The notes under the pieces were generated by a model. It saw nothing but the letters and a program-made list of their open reading frames with translations, did not search any database and was not told where the DNA came from. From Deltaproteobacteria bacterium (GTDB lineage Bacteria; Desulfobacterota; GWC2-55-46), in contig JACRNN010000195.1 of the NCBI GenBank assembly GCA_016234955.1, positions 1-14,536 on the forward strand: a stretch of 14,536 nucleotides of DNA, in the 5' to 3' direction. Below, piece by piece: positions 5,364-14,117 of the stretch. The first letter of the stretch is position 1, and each line of letters starts with the position of its first letter. Both the position numbers and the translations under genes were made by a program.

Positions 5364-6286
5364 GGGGGGCCGCCGGAAAGTTCGCATCTTCCCAGAGGGG
5401 CATCGCCCTGGTGGTGGCTCTGTTGATCACCGCCATAGTCGTGGCCGTGATAACGGAGATAGTCTACGCGGTCCACCTGGAGGCGTCCATGACAGAGGCA
5501 TTCACGGACTCGCAGAAGGCCTCGATCCTGGCCGAAGGGGGGGTGGACCTCGCCACCCTGTCCATATCCGAGACGTTCAAGGACAAGGGGTACATATATT
5601 TTACCGCGCAGGAGGCGCGGAGGAAACTCCCCGCGGCCGGCGGAGAGCTCGATATCAGGGTGGAGGACGAGCAGGGCAAATTCCCCCTGAACTCCATCGT
5701 CTATCAGAGCGGAGAGGCCAACGAGGAGAAGTACGCCGCGTTCAAGAGGCTCCTGAGCTCATTGAGGCTCCCGGAGGAGCTCGCGGCCTCCATGGCCGAC
5801 TGGATAGACGTCAACGATACGCCGAGGCCGGGCGGGGCCGAGGGCCGCGACTACTACGGGCTCTTGAATCCGGCGTACCAGGCCAGGAACGCCTCCCTCG
5901 ACTCTCTGGACGAGATGCTCCTTGTCAAGGGGTACACCCCTGCCGTGTTCAGGAAGCTCTCGCCGTATGTCACTGTATACGGGGACGGCCTCGTCAACAT
6001 CAACACCGCGTCGAGAGAGGTCATAATGGCCTTATCGAGCGATATAACCGCCGACATGGCGCAGAGGGTAATGGAATACAGGGAGAAAGAGCCCTTCAAG
6101 GACATTTCCGAGATACGCAAGGTGACGGGTTTCGAGACAATCGGTTTCAGCCTCCAGGGCGTCATAACCGTCACAAGCGATTATTTCAGGATATATTCGC
6201 GGGGGGTTGCCGGCGAGGGGATAAGGGACGTGGAGGCGGTCGTGGAGCTCAAGAATCGTAAGATCGCCTATTGGAGAGAGAGGTAG
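5360..6286 (+). CDS. gspK: T2SS minor pseudopilin GspK
   Basis: Large minor pseudopilin that caps the pseudopilus tip. Of 308 residues, the leader ends SQRG14 and is followed by IALVVALLITAIVVAVI. As is usual for GspK, the Glu at +5 is absent. Family landmarks are VEDEQGKFPLNS (101-112), DWIDVNDTPRPGGAEGRDYY (147-166) and the helix-hairpin-helix-like VNINTAS (212-218). The ATG lies within the gspJ stop (ATGA overlap). The stop TAG shares its last base with the gspL GTG start, so J, K and L are probably translationally coupled. Confidence 0.95.
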   Translation: MRGAAGKFASSQRGIALVVALLITAIVVAVITEIVYAVHLEASMTEAFTDSQKASILAEGGVDLATLSISETFKDKGYIYFTAQEARRKLPAAGGELDIRVEDEQGKFPLNSIVYQSGEANEEKYAAFKRLLSSLRLPEELAASMADWIDVNDTPRPGGAEGRDYYGLLNPAYQARNASLDSLDEMLLVKGYTPAVFRKLSPYVTVYGDGLVNINTASREVIMALSSDITADMAQRVMEYREKEPFKDISEIRKVTGFETIGFSLQGVITVTSDYFRIYSRGVAGEGIRDVEAVVELKNRKIAYWRER

Positions 6287-7587
6287 TGGCAAGGAGCCTG
6301 CTGGTCATAGAGTTCTGCAGGGACGCGGTGCGGGCCGGGGTCTTTAAATCCGGCAAGACCGAGCCCCTTGAGTTTCTGGAGGCGCCGAGGGGGGAAGGCC
6401 CGGCTGTCGAGCTAAAGGCCCTGATGGGCGAGATAGGGCGCAGGGGCTTGAAGGGGTCCATGAGGACGTTTGTCGCCCTCGACCCGGCGCTTGTAAGCCT
6501 GAGGGTCGTAACGCTGCCCTTCTCCGACAAGAGCAAGCTCGACGAGGTAATCGGGTTCGAGGCGCAGGATATCTTCCTTAAGGACGTGGATGAGCTCGCG
6601 CTCGCCTCCCTTCCTTTGGGCTCGGGCAGGGCCGTTGCGGCGGCGGTGGAGAAGACGGTATTGAGGGAGTACCTCGCGGCCTTCAAGGAATCGGGGATAG
6701 ACCCGGAGTGGATAGGCCTGAGCATGCTTTCAAAGGACAGGGTCTTGAGGGAGACCCTCGGCGCTGAGGGGTCCGGCGCCTTCCTCGACGACGAATCCCT
6801 GACCGTCGTAAAAGACGGCGGGCCGTTCTTATATAAGCGCATAAGCGACGCCGACGACTTGAGGCTCTCCCTTGCCGCCCTTGAGGACGAAGGGGTCGAT
6901 ATAGGGCGCTTCTACGCCGCGGACAGGGCCGCCACTCTGTTAGATACGCTCGGCGTGCCATGCGAGACGGCCGGTAAATACTCCGGCGGAAGGGCCGGCG
7001 TCATGGCTGTGGCGATGCACGTCGGAGAGGGGTTCAAGGACGGGGTCAACTTCAGGGCCGGCGAGTTCGCGGACACGGGCAGGATAGAGGCCGCTAAAAG
7101 GGGTTTCAAAACCGAAATAGTCCTGCTCGCGGTCCTCCTTATCGTATGGGGCGGATACGCGTACCTGAAGAACAGGTACCTCGACTCAAGCCTCAGGCGT
7201 TTGAACTCCGTCATCGAGGGCTCCTACCGCGAGCTATTCCCCGGGGAGGCCGGGGCAACGGATTTTTCTTACCGGCTCGAGGCGAAGCTCAAGGCGCTCA
7301 GGGACGAGAAAAAGATAATAGGCAACGGGGTAGACGTGCCGGAGGCCCTGAGGCGGATATCCCTTGCCGCCGGTAAGGAAGGCTCCGTGCGCCTCTATCA
7401 GGCGCGCATCTCCGAGGGCAAGGTAATTGCCGGCGGAGAGACCTCTTCCTTTGACGGGGCCGACCGCTTCAGGGATTCCATGTCCAGGCTAAAGTACTTC
7501 AAGGAGATAACACTTACGGACGTGAAGTCCTCGGCCGCCGGAGGGGTCAACTTCAACATAACGGCCGTAATCAGGGACGCGCCATAG
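6286..7587 (+). CDS. gspL: T2SS inner-membrane platform protein GspL
   Basis: Bitopic platform protein that recruits the GspE ATPase through an actin-like cytoplasmic domain and partners GspM in the periplasm. Of 433 residues, about 1-245 are the cytoplasmic fold (ARSLLVIEF start, then TFVALDPALVSLRVVTLPF). The linker VNFRAGEFA precedes one membrane helix (about 276-294), and a small periplasmic alpha/beta domain follows. The GTG at 6286 is preferred over an upstream in-frame TTG at 6271: it has GGAG 9 nt ahead, it overlaps the gspK stop as TAGTG, and the family begins about here. gspM starts 1 nt after the stop codon. Confidence 0.92.
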   Translation: MARSLLVIEFCRDAVRAGVFKSGKTEPLEFLEAPRGEGPAVELKALMGEIGRRGLKGSMRTFVALDPALVSLRVVTLPFSDKSKLDEVIGFEAQDIFLKDVDELALASLPLGSGRAVAAAVEKTVLREYLAAFKESGIDPEWIGLSMLSKDRVLRETLGAEGSGAFLDDESLTVVKDGGPFLYKRISDADDLRLSLAALEDEGVDIGRFYAADRAATLLDTLGVPCETAGKYSGGRAGVMAVAMHVGEGFKDGVNFRAGEFADTGRIEAAKRGFKTEIVLLAVLLIVWGGYAYLKNRYLDSSLRRLNSVIEGSYRELFPGEAGATDFSYRLEAKLKALRDEKKIIGNGVDVPEALRRISLAAGKEGSVRLYQARISEGKVIAGGETSSFDGADRFRDSMSRLKYFKEITLTDVKSSAAGGVNFNITAVIRDAP

Positions 7588-7588
7588 G

Positions 7589-8125
7589 ATGAGATTGTTC
7601 GGTGGTATAGGCGGGAGGTTCAAATGGTCTGAGCCTGTATATATCAGGGGCGCTGTCGCGCTCCTGATAGCGTGCGCCGTTGTGTACGCCCTTTACCTCT
7701 CAACCGCCTCGAAGGAAAAGAAGGTGGCGGCCAAAAAGGCCGAGCTCGCGTCGTTCGACAAGCTCAGGGATGAGTACGCAACCGAGCTCTCGATAGTAGC
7801 CCCGCTTGAGAAAAAGCTCAGCCAGACCCGGCCCGGGCTCTCGGCAGGCTCGATAATCGAGGAGATAGCCTCCGGCATAGGGATAAAGAAGAACGTCGCC
7901 TCGTTCAAGCCGCTGGAAACCAAGTCCGATAAGGGATATGAGCAGAGCGGCGTGGAGGTCAGGGTGGAGGGGGTGACGCTGAACCAGCTCATGAACCTCA
8001 TATACAGGATGGAGAAGCACGAAAGTCTCCTGCTCGTCAGGGAGTTCTCCATGAAGTCCCGTTTCGACAACCCCGACCTCTTCGACGCGAGGCTCCACGT
8101 GGAGCTTGTGAGCAGAAGGCCGTGA
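7589..8125 (+). CDS. gspM: T2SS inner-membrane platform protein GspM
   Basis: Small bitopic partner of GspL. The 178 residues comprise a short cytoplasmic tail, a membrane helix (about 19-38, RGAVALLIACAVVYALYL), a charged coiled-coil-like segment (KEKKVAAKKAELASFDKLRD), and a periplasmic ferredoxin-like domain (GVEVRVEGVTLNQLMNLIYR). Sequence is poorly conserved in this family, so the call depends on topology and on its place directly after gspL. The next gene, gspC, begins 42 bp downstream, a larger gap than those between the preceding genes. Confidence 0.9.
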   Translation: MRLFGGIGGRFKWSEPVYIRGAVALLIACAVVYALYLSTASKEKKVAAKKAELASFDKLRDEYATELSIVAPLEKKLSQTRPGLSAGSIIEEIASGIGIKKNVASFKPLETKSDKGYEQSGVEVRVEGVTLNQLMNLIYRMEKHESLLLVREFSMKSRFDNPDLFDARLHVELVSRRP

Positions 8126-8167
8126 TCAACGATACCCGAATGACGCAGGGCGACACCATTTCATTCC

Positions 8168-9034
8168 ATGAGCGTATTTAAGGCGTTAAACGCATTCATA
8201 GCCGCGGCAATCTTCCTCGGGAGCGCCCTCGCGGCGCGGCAGTACGTGGTCTTGAGGATCATGCCGCAGGGCGGGCCCGCGCGCGCCCAGGCAAGGCAGG
8301 CCGTTGCGCGGGGAGAAGAGGTACAGCCTGACGCCTCGCGCTACGATGATATCTTCGCGGGCGGCGTGTTCGGCAAGGGGAAGTTCACGGTACTCGGCTC
8401 CGTTGCCAGGGGCGCGGCGCCCGGCGCGGCGCGCGGCGACATAGCGCTTGTGGGGACGGCGGTCGGGGGCAGGGGGTACGCCATTTTCCAGGAGACGCAG
8501 TCCAGGAGGCAGGCGCTCGTTGAGAAAGGCGAGGAGGTCTTCAATATCGGGGTCTTGACGCGCATCGAGCGCGACAGGGCCTTTGTGCTCTCAAACGGGA
8601 GAGAGGTGGTATTCTACATGCCCGCGGAAGAAAAGCCCGAGGGCGCGCCGCCTGTCGCCGCCCCTGGAGGCCGCCCGCCGTTCAAGGGCGTCGTAGCCCC
8701 GCAGGGCGGGAATGGGCCCGGGTGGATTATCGACAGGAGGGCGTTAGACGACGTCCTCGCGAACACGGATAAGTTGTTGACTGACGCAAGGCTGCTGCCT
8801 TATAGTGATAAGGGCAGGACCTCCGGCTTTACGATAAGCGAGATAAAGCCGGGCGGGTTGTTCAGCCTCATGGGTTTCGTAAACGGAGACGTCATACTGA
8901 AGGTAAACGACTACGGCATAGATTCCCCTGAAAAGGCCGCGCAGATACTCTCCGGCATCAAGGGGGAATCGAGCGTGACCCTCGATATACTGAGGGACGG
9001 CCGGCCGAAGCGGTTGAGCTATCAGATAAGATAA
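8168..9034 (+). CDS. gspC: T2SS inner-membrane connector GspC with PDZ domain
   Basis: Links the inner-membrane platform to the secretin and takes part in substrate selection. Of 288 residues there is one N-terminal membrane helix (about 7-27). The homology region (about 61-155, with DIALVGTAVGGRGYAIFQ and LVEKGEEV) normally binds the secretin N0 domain. A Pro/Gly/Ala-rich linker follows (about 155-185), then a C-terminal PDZ domain (about 215-288, GFTISEIKPGGLFSLMGFVN then GDVILKVN). The ATG at 8168 has no clear Shine-Dalgarno. gspD follows after 8 bp, so C and D are a tight pair as in most T2SS loci. Confidence 0.93.
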   Translation: MSVFKALNAFIAAAIFLGSALAARQYVVLRIMPQGGPARAQARQAVARGEEVQPDASRYDDIFAGGVFGKGKFTVLGSVARGAAPGAARGDIALVGTAVGGRGYAIFQETQSRRQALVEKGEEVFNIGVLTRIERDRAFVLSNGREVVFYMPAEEKPEGAPPVAAPGGRPPFKGVVAPQGGNGPGWIIDRRALDDVLANTDKLLTDARLLPYSDKGRTSGFTISEIKPGGLFSLMGFVNGDVILKVNDYGIDSPEKAAQILSGIKGESSVTLDILRDGRPKRLSYQIR

Positions 9035-9042
9035 AAAGGCAT

Positions 9043-11031
9043 ATGAAGACCCTTTCCAAAGACTCCTGCAACGCACTCCGGGCCCTGCGGCTCGCGCTCA
9101 TGCTCCTGATCTTGGCGTGCACGGCGCTCATCCATCCGTCAACGGCAAAGGCCGCCCGGAAGAAGGCGCCGCCTTCATCCGGCAAGATACTCATCAACTT
9201 CGTCGACGTGGACATCATAAGCCTTGCCGGCTTCATCAGCAAGATAACCGGCAAGAACATCATCTACGATTCGAACATCACCGGCAAGGTCACGATAGTG
9301 GCCCCCTCCAGGATAGATACCGAAGAGGCCTTTGACATCTTCACATCGGTATTGAAGCTCAAAGGGTATGCGATAGTATATACCGGTATGGCGTACAAGA
9401 TAGTCCCGGCGGCTGAAGTCAAGCAGGGGCCGCTCGAGGTCCTGTCCGGGGACAAGGGCTTGAGGAGGAACGAGGAGTACATGGCAAGGGTGATATCCCT
9501 CAACTATGTCCAGAGCCAGGACGTCCTCTCGATGCTCCAGCCGCTTGTGTCGAGGGAGGGCTATATCGCCTCCTTCGCCAAATCCAACGCCATCCTGGTG
9601 GTGGACAGCTCCCTGAACATCGATAAGATACTCAAGATAACGGCGATGATCGACGCGGAGCCGCTGGCGTACACCCCGGAGATAGTCTATCTCAAGCACT
9701 CCCAGGCCGAGAGCGTGGGACAGTCGTTGAAGCAGCTCAAGGCCGGCAGGATGGGCGTGGGAAGGACTGACAAGACGTATGCCGTGGGCGAATCCGGGCC
9801 CATAGCGGACAAGAGGCTCAATGCCATCATCCTCTACGGCTCCCCTGAAGAGAACGGTACGTACAGGAAGCTGATAGCCGCCCTCGACGTCCCGTCCCCG
9901 GAGACGAGCTCGAGGGTGAACGTATATTATCTTGAGAACGCGGACGCCGCCGAGGTCGCCAAGGTCCTCGAGGGGCTAACCAGGCAACAGCAGACCCATA
10001 CCTCGGCTGTGGGCGCGGCCCCCGGGGCCGACGGGGCCCAGAAGCTCTCGATAACCGCGGATAAGTCCACGAACTCGCTTATAATAACGGCCTCTCCGGA
10101 GGAGTACCAGTCGGTCGTGCAGGTCGTCCAGAAGCTCGACAGGAGGCCGAAACAGGTCTTTGTTGAGGCCATGATAACCGAGGTCTCCATCAATAAGACC
10201 CTCGAGCTCGGGGCCAAGTGGAGGCTTGCCGCGGAAAAGGACGGCCAGCCTGTCCTGATAGGCGGGACAGGCTCCATAGACACCACCACGGTCCAGAGCG
10301 TATTGACCGGCATGGCCGGGCTTACTCTCGGAGGGCTCGGCAACCTGATGACCGTCCCGCTCACTAACTCGGACGGCACGGTGACGAACCTGACCGTGCC
10401 CGGGTTCGCGGCAATGCTCAGCCTCTCCGACCTCAAGGACGTCATAAACGTGCTCTCCACCCCAAATATCCTTACCAGCGACAACAAGGAGGCCGAGATA
10501 ATCGTCGGCGAGAACGTGCCGTTTTTAAGCAAGCTCGAGTCGACCGCCGCCACCACAGGCCAGACGCTCCTGCAGTCCATAGAGAGGAAGGACGTCGGCA
10601 TCACGCTCAGGATCAAGCCCCAGATAAGCGAGGGGGGCTACATAAAGCTCGACATCTACCAGGAGATATCCGCCCTTGAAACCGCTTCCGTGACCACCGC
10701 CGACGTCGTCACGACCAAACGCTCCGCGAAGACCTCGGTCGTAGTCAAGGACAAGCAGACGGTGGTGATAGGCGGGCTCATACAGGACAAGGAGACCAAG
10801 AGCGTATCCAAGGTCCCGCTCCTCGGCGACATCCCCTTTCTCGGCTGGCTCTTCAAGTCCACGTCCACCGAAAGGCAGAAGACCAACCTGCTGGTATTCC
10901 TGACGCCTACGATTGTGAATGACTTCGACACACTCAACGCCTTGAAGGACAGGAAGCAATTGGAGTTTGACAAGAACATGTCGGTCGAGGACAAGGACAG
11001 GAAAAAAGACGGCAAGGACGCCGAGAAGTGA
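9043..11031 (+). CDS. gspD: T2SS outer-membrane secretin GspD
   Basis: Outer-membrane secretin channel subunit, 662 residues. An N-terminal signal peptide ends near STAKA (33-37); an ILAC at 23-26 only weakly resembles a lipobox. The N0 domain (about 49-125, INFVDVDIISLAGFISKITG) is followed by three N-repeat domains (about 145-370). The secretin core starts with VFVEAMITEVS (372-382), includes LSTPNILTSDNKEAEIIVGE (471-490) and ends with VPLLGDIPFLGWLFK (591-605) and NLLVFLTPTIV. A charged tail follows. AAAAGG just upstream is the ribosome site. A repeat element directly follows the gene, separating it from gspE. Confidence 0.97.
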   Translation: MKTLSKDSCNALRALRLALMLLILACTALIHPSTAKAARKKAPPSSGKILINFVDVDIISLAGFISKITGKNIIYDSNITGKVTIVAPSRIDTEEAFDIFTSVLKLKGYAIVYTGMAYKIVPAAEVKQGPLEVLSGDKGLRRNEEYMARVISLNYVQSQDVLSMLQPLVSREGYIASFAKSNAILVVDSSLNIDKILKITAMIDAEPLAYTPEIVYLKHSQAESVGQSLKQLKAGRMGVGRTDKTYAVGESGPIADKRLNAIILYGSPEENGTYRKLIAALDVPSPETSSRVNVYYLENADAAEVAKVLEGLTRQQQTHTSAVGAAPGADGAQKLSITADKSTNSLIITASPEEYQSVVQVVQKLDRRPKQVFVEAMITEVSINKTLELGAKWRLAAEKDGQPVLIGGTGSIDTTTVQSVLTGMAGLTLGGLGNLMTVPLTNSDGTVTNLTVPGFAAMLSLSDLKDVINVLSTPNILTSDNKEAEIIVGENVPFLSKLESTAATTGQTLLQSIERKDVGITLRIKPQISEGGYIKLDIYQEISALETASVTTADVVTTKRSAKTSVVVKDKQTVVIGGLIQDKETKSVSKVPLLGDIPFLGWLFKSTSTERQKTNLLVFLTPTIVNDFDTLNALKDRKQLEFDKNMSVEDKDRKKDGKDAEK

Positions 11032-11079
11032 GCGGCGCGTCCGCAAGCTCAGGATGCTCTGAAAAATTATACCGATGGG

Positions 11080-11182
11080 GTCATTCTGAGTCTGTAGGGC
11101 GGGTTAGGCGTAAGCCGTAACCCGCCGGATGTCAGACAACCATTCGGCGGGTGTGACCCGCCCTACGCTCCCTCAGAATGAC
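11080..11182. repeat. 103-bp nested inverted-repeat element between gspD and gspE
   Basis: Outer arms GTCATTCTGAG (11080-11090) and CTCAGAATGAC (11172-11182) are perfect inverted copies. The next pair, GTAGGGCGGGT (11094-11104) and ACCCGCCCTAC (11156-11166), is also perfect. Inside, GGCGGGTT/AACCCGCC (11098-11105 and 11119-11126) with GGC/GCC gives an alternative stem-loop, and GGCGGGTGTGACCCGCC is another. There is no T-run, so it is not an intrinsic terminator. The GTAGGGCGGGTTA-type core resembles repeats I recall as dispersed in many bacterial genomes. It is probably a MITE-like insertion in the operon. Confidence 0.7.
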
Positions 11183-11245
11183 ATCTAAAACATAATTAAT
11201 CGGAGCTTCCCTAAGGCTTTTCAATATCTTTATAGAGGGCCGATA

Positions 11246-12805
11246 ATGGGCATTAAGATGGCGGACAACGACGACTCCATGCCTTACGCGATATGCCTGC
11301 CCTTCAGGGAGGGGATAGACGACGCGGACATCGACCCCTCTTTCCTGGACAGGTTCCCGCTCTCGTTCGTAAAGAAAAACCTCGTATTCCCGCTCAAGGT
11401 CGAGGACGGCAGGCTCATCGTAGCCGTGGCGAGCCCCAAGTCCCTCTACGCCGTCGAGGACATGGGCAGGTCGATAGGCGCGCCTGTCAGCGCCGTCCTT
11501 GCGCCTCAGGACAAGATACTGGAGGCCATAAACAGGCATTACGAGAGGCTCTCCGGGTCCGCGCAGGAGGTGGTCGACGAGCTCCACGGGGATAGCCTCG
11601 ACGTTATAGCGCACCAGTTCGAGGAGCCTAAGGACCTCCTTGAGCTTACGAACGAGGCCCCGATAATAAGGCTCCTCAATTCGCTCCTGTTCCAGGCCGT
11701 CAAGGAGAGGGCGAGCGACATACACATAGAGCCTTTCGAGCGCGAGGTGGACGTGCGTTTCAGAAGGGACGGTGCGCTCTCCTCGGTCTTATCCCCTCCC
11801 AAGGTCGTCCAGGAGGCGCTCATATCGAGGGTCAAGATAATGTCGGGGCTCGACATAGCTGAAAAGAGGCTCCCTCAGGACGGCAGGATAAGGCTCCTTG
11901 TGGCGGGCAGGGACATAGACGTGAGGGTCTCGGTTGTGCCTACCACCTTCGGGGAAAGGGTGGTCTTGAGGCTCCTCGACAGGAAGGGGGCCGGGGTAAG
12001 CCTCCAGGAGATCGGCCTCAGCGCGGCCCAGGTCGAGGCCACGGACGGACTCCTGAAGAGGAATAACGGCATAATACTTGCGACCGGGCCGACTGGTTCA
12101 GGGAAAACGACGACGCTCTACGCGGCGATGAACAGGATAAACTTCCATGAGAGGAACGTCATCACCGTGGAGGACCCGGTGGAGTACCAGTTGAGGGGGG
12201 TCGGGCAGATACAGGTCAACACGAAGATAGGGCTCACCTTCGCCAAGGGGCTCCGCTCCATACTGAGGCAGGACCCCGACGTCATAATGGTCGGAGAGAT
12301 AAGGGACCTTGAAACCGCCGAGATGGCGATACAGGCATCCCTTACCGGCCACCTCGTGCTCTCCACCCTCCACACGAACGACGCGCCTTCGGCCGTTACC
12401 CGGCTCGTGGACATGGGGGTGCTCCCGTTCCTCCTCTCATCCTCCCTGACCGCCGTGCTCGCCCAGAGGCTTGTAAGGGTCATTTGCAACAACTGCAGGG
12501 AGGAGTACGCGCCCGCCGAGGCCGAGCTGACGGTATTTGGGGGCCACGCCCCGAAGAGGCTGTTCAGGGGCAGGGGGTGTGATAAGTGCCTGAAGACCGG
12601 CTACAGCGGGCAGACCGGGATATTCGAGTTCATGCACGTGGACAACGAAATGAGGCCGGTAATACTCAAGAACCCGGACTCCACCACGATCAGGAAGTAC
12701 GCCGCGTCTCGCGGCATGAGGACGCTGAGGGAAGACGGCCTCGATAAGGCCGCCTCCGGGATAACCACCCTTGAAGAGGTCGTGAGGGTAGCTGAGAACG
12801 ATTAA
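11246..12805 (+). CDS. gspE: T2SS assembly ATPase GspE
   Basis: Cytoplasmic hexameric ATPase that powers pseudopilus assembly, bound to GspL. Of 519 residues, the N-terminal N1E/N2E region covers about 1-240. Then come Walker A GPTGSGKTTT (281-290, K287), the Asp box ITVEDPVE (306-313), Walker B DVIMVGEIRD (345-354), and the His box around LTGHLVLSTLHTND (366-379). The zinc-binding Cys pairs typical of GspE are C414/C417 and C445/C448. All catalytic motifs look intact. The ATG at 11246 has GAGGG 6 nt upstream; an in-frame ATG at 11258 has no such site. It is separated from gspD by 214 bp containing a repeat, and no clear promoter is seen there. Confidence 0.97.
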   Translation: MGIKMADNDDSMPYAICLPFREGIDDADIDPSFLDRFPLSFVKKNLVFPLKVEDGRLIVAVASPKSLYAVEDMGRSIGAPVSAVLAPQDKILEAINRHYERLSGSAQEVVDELHGDSLDVIAHQFEEPKDLLELTNEAPIIRLLNSLLFQAVKERASDIHIEPFEREVDVRFRRDGALSSVLSPPKVVQEALISRVKIMSGLDIAEKRLPQDGRIRLLVAGRDIDVRVSVVPTTFGERVVLRLLDRKGAGVSLQEIGLSAAQVEATDGLLKRNNGIILATGPTGSGKTTTLYAAMNRINFHERNVITVEDPVEYQLRGVGQIQVNTKIGLTFAKGLRSILRQDPDVIMVGEIRDLETAEMAIQASLTGHLVLSTLHTNDAPSAVTRLVDMGVLPFLLSSSLTAVLAQRLVRVICNNCREEYAPAEAELTVFGGHAPKRLFRGRGCDKCLKTGYSGQTGIFEFMHVDNEMRPVILKNPDSTTIRKYAASRGMRTLREDGLDKAASGITTLEEVVRVAEND

Positions 12806-12810
12806 CAGTC

Positions 12811-12894
12811 TCGGTTATCGGTTGTCTGTTATCGGTAAAAATACGTCTTTATCCTTCACTGATAACCGATAACCGATAATTGAATTTACCGATA
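12811..12894. repeat. Multi-copy GTTATCGGT inverted-repeat cluster between gspE and gspF
   Basis: The perfect 13-bp inverted pair TCGGTTATCGGTT (12811-12823) and AACCGATAACCGA (12864-12876) is joined by a second GTTATCGGT (12828-12836) and an ACTGATAAC (12858-12866). A further 10-bp pair is TATCGGTAAA (12830-12839) and TTTACCGATA (12885-12894). The last base of the final copy is the A of the gspF ATG. The region can fold in several mutually exclusive ways and fills almost the whole gap between the genes. Confidence 0.65.
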
Positions 12895-14096
12895 TGCCTA
12901 TATTCCAATACAGGGCTTATGACTCGCTGGGCAAAGAGGTACTCGGCTCCATCGAGGCCGTCAGCGTCAGGGAGGCGGCTGACAGGGTCAAGAAAGAGGG
13001 CCTGTTCCCGAGGGACCTGCGCGTCCAGGGGCTTGAGGGCAGATCCCTGACGCGCCTCAGGCCGGTATCGCTCAATGACCTTGCCGCCATGACGCGCCAG
13101 CTCTCCTCCCTCCTCAGTTCCGGCACCACCCTTTTCGACGCGCTGACGCTCCTTGTGGACGAGGAGGAGAACGTCTCCCTGAAGGGCGCGCTCATCGCGG
13201 TCAAGGAGGGCGTGACCGCGGGTAGTTCCCTTTCCGGCGCGCTTGAGGCGCACCCTGACATATTCCCGGAGATGTACGTAAGGGCGGTTGAGGCCGGCGA
13301 GGCCGGCGGAGCGCTTGAGGGCGCGCTCCTGCGGCTCTCAGAGTACCTCGATGCAAAGGCGCGGGTATACGCCAGGGTAAGGACCGCCCTCATCTACCCG
13401 GCGCTCATGGTAATAGTCGGGGCCGGGGTCCTGTTTTTCCTCTTCCTCTTCGTCGTGCCTAAGATAACGGCTATTTTCGAAGACACCAAAAGCACCCTGC
13501 CGCTTGTGACAAGGGCGCTCGTGGCGATGGTGAACGTGGTGACGGGCTACTGGCCGGTGCTCGTCCTGGCCGCCGCGGGCCTGTCGTTTGCCGGATGGAG
13601 GGTTATGAAGACGCCCAGGGGCAGGGGGGCGGCGCAGAGGTTTCTGCTCAACGCGCCATTCATGGGCAGGCTCTTCTCTAAATTCTATATGGCTAATTTC
13701 GCGAGGACGCTCGGGAGCCTGCTCAGCAGCGGCGTGCCCATAATAAACGCCCTTGACATGACAAGGCGGGTCCTCCACCACTCCGTGTTCGATGAGGCGT
13801 TGACCAGGACGGTCAGGGAGGTTACGGAGGGGGCCACGCTCTCGGCGAGCATGAGGAACACCGGGGCCTTCCCCGGCATACTTACGCACATAGTGGCCAC
13901 AGGGGAGAGGAGCGGCGAGCTCGATAAGCTCCTTCTCAAGTCCGCGGATAACTACGAAAGGGAGTTCGAGGCGTCGGTCGAGAGGTCGCTCTCCCTGCTC
14001 GAACCGGCGATAGTGCTCGTCATGGGCGCGGTGGTCGGCTTCATAGTGCTCGCCATACTTCTGCCCATATTCGAGCTCAATCAGGTTATAAGATAG
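12894..14096 (+). CDS. gspF: T2SS inner-membrane platform protein GspF
   Basis: Polytopic platform protein that with GspL and GspM couples the GspE ATPase to pseudopilin assembly. Of 400 residues, a short N-terminal segment (MPIFQYRAYDSLGKEVLGSI) is followed by two duplicated GspF domains (about 65-190 and 267-392). Each has the LSSLLSSG or LGSLLSSG type signature and an AGEAGG or TGERSG motif. Membrane helices lie at about 168-189, 217-235 and 371-392. The start is fixed by the family N-terminus, yet no Shine-Dalgarno is visible because a repeat runs into the ATG. It is the last gsp gene, with a terminator 23 bp after the stop. Confidence 0.96.
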   Translation: MPIFQYRAYDSLGKEVLGSIEAVSVREAADRVKKEGLFPRDLRVQGLEGRSLTRLRPVSLNDLAAMTRQLSSLLSSGTTLFDALTLLVDEEENVSLKGALIAVKEGVTAGSSLSGALEAHPDIFPEMYVRAVEAGEAGGALEGALLRLSEYLDAKARVYARVRTALIYPALMVIVGAGVLFFLFLFVVPKITAIFEDTKSTLPLVTRALVAMVNVVTGYWPVLVLAAAGLSFAGWRVMKTPRGRGAAQRFLLNAPFMGRLFSKFYMANFARTLGSLLSSGVPIINALDMTRRVLHHSVFDEALTRTVREVTEGATLSASMRNTGAFPGILTHIVATGERSGELDKLLLKSADNYEREFEASVERSLSLLEPAIVLVMGAVVGFIVLAILLPIFELNQVIR

Positions 14097-14117
14097 GGGT
14101 TTCTTATCGAGCCGGGA

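Noticed and set aside
9927..10616. 229-residue minus-strand open frame opposite gspD
   Set aside because: Ser/Val-rich composition is typical of a high-GC antisense shadow; the plus-strand secretin is unambiguous.
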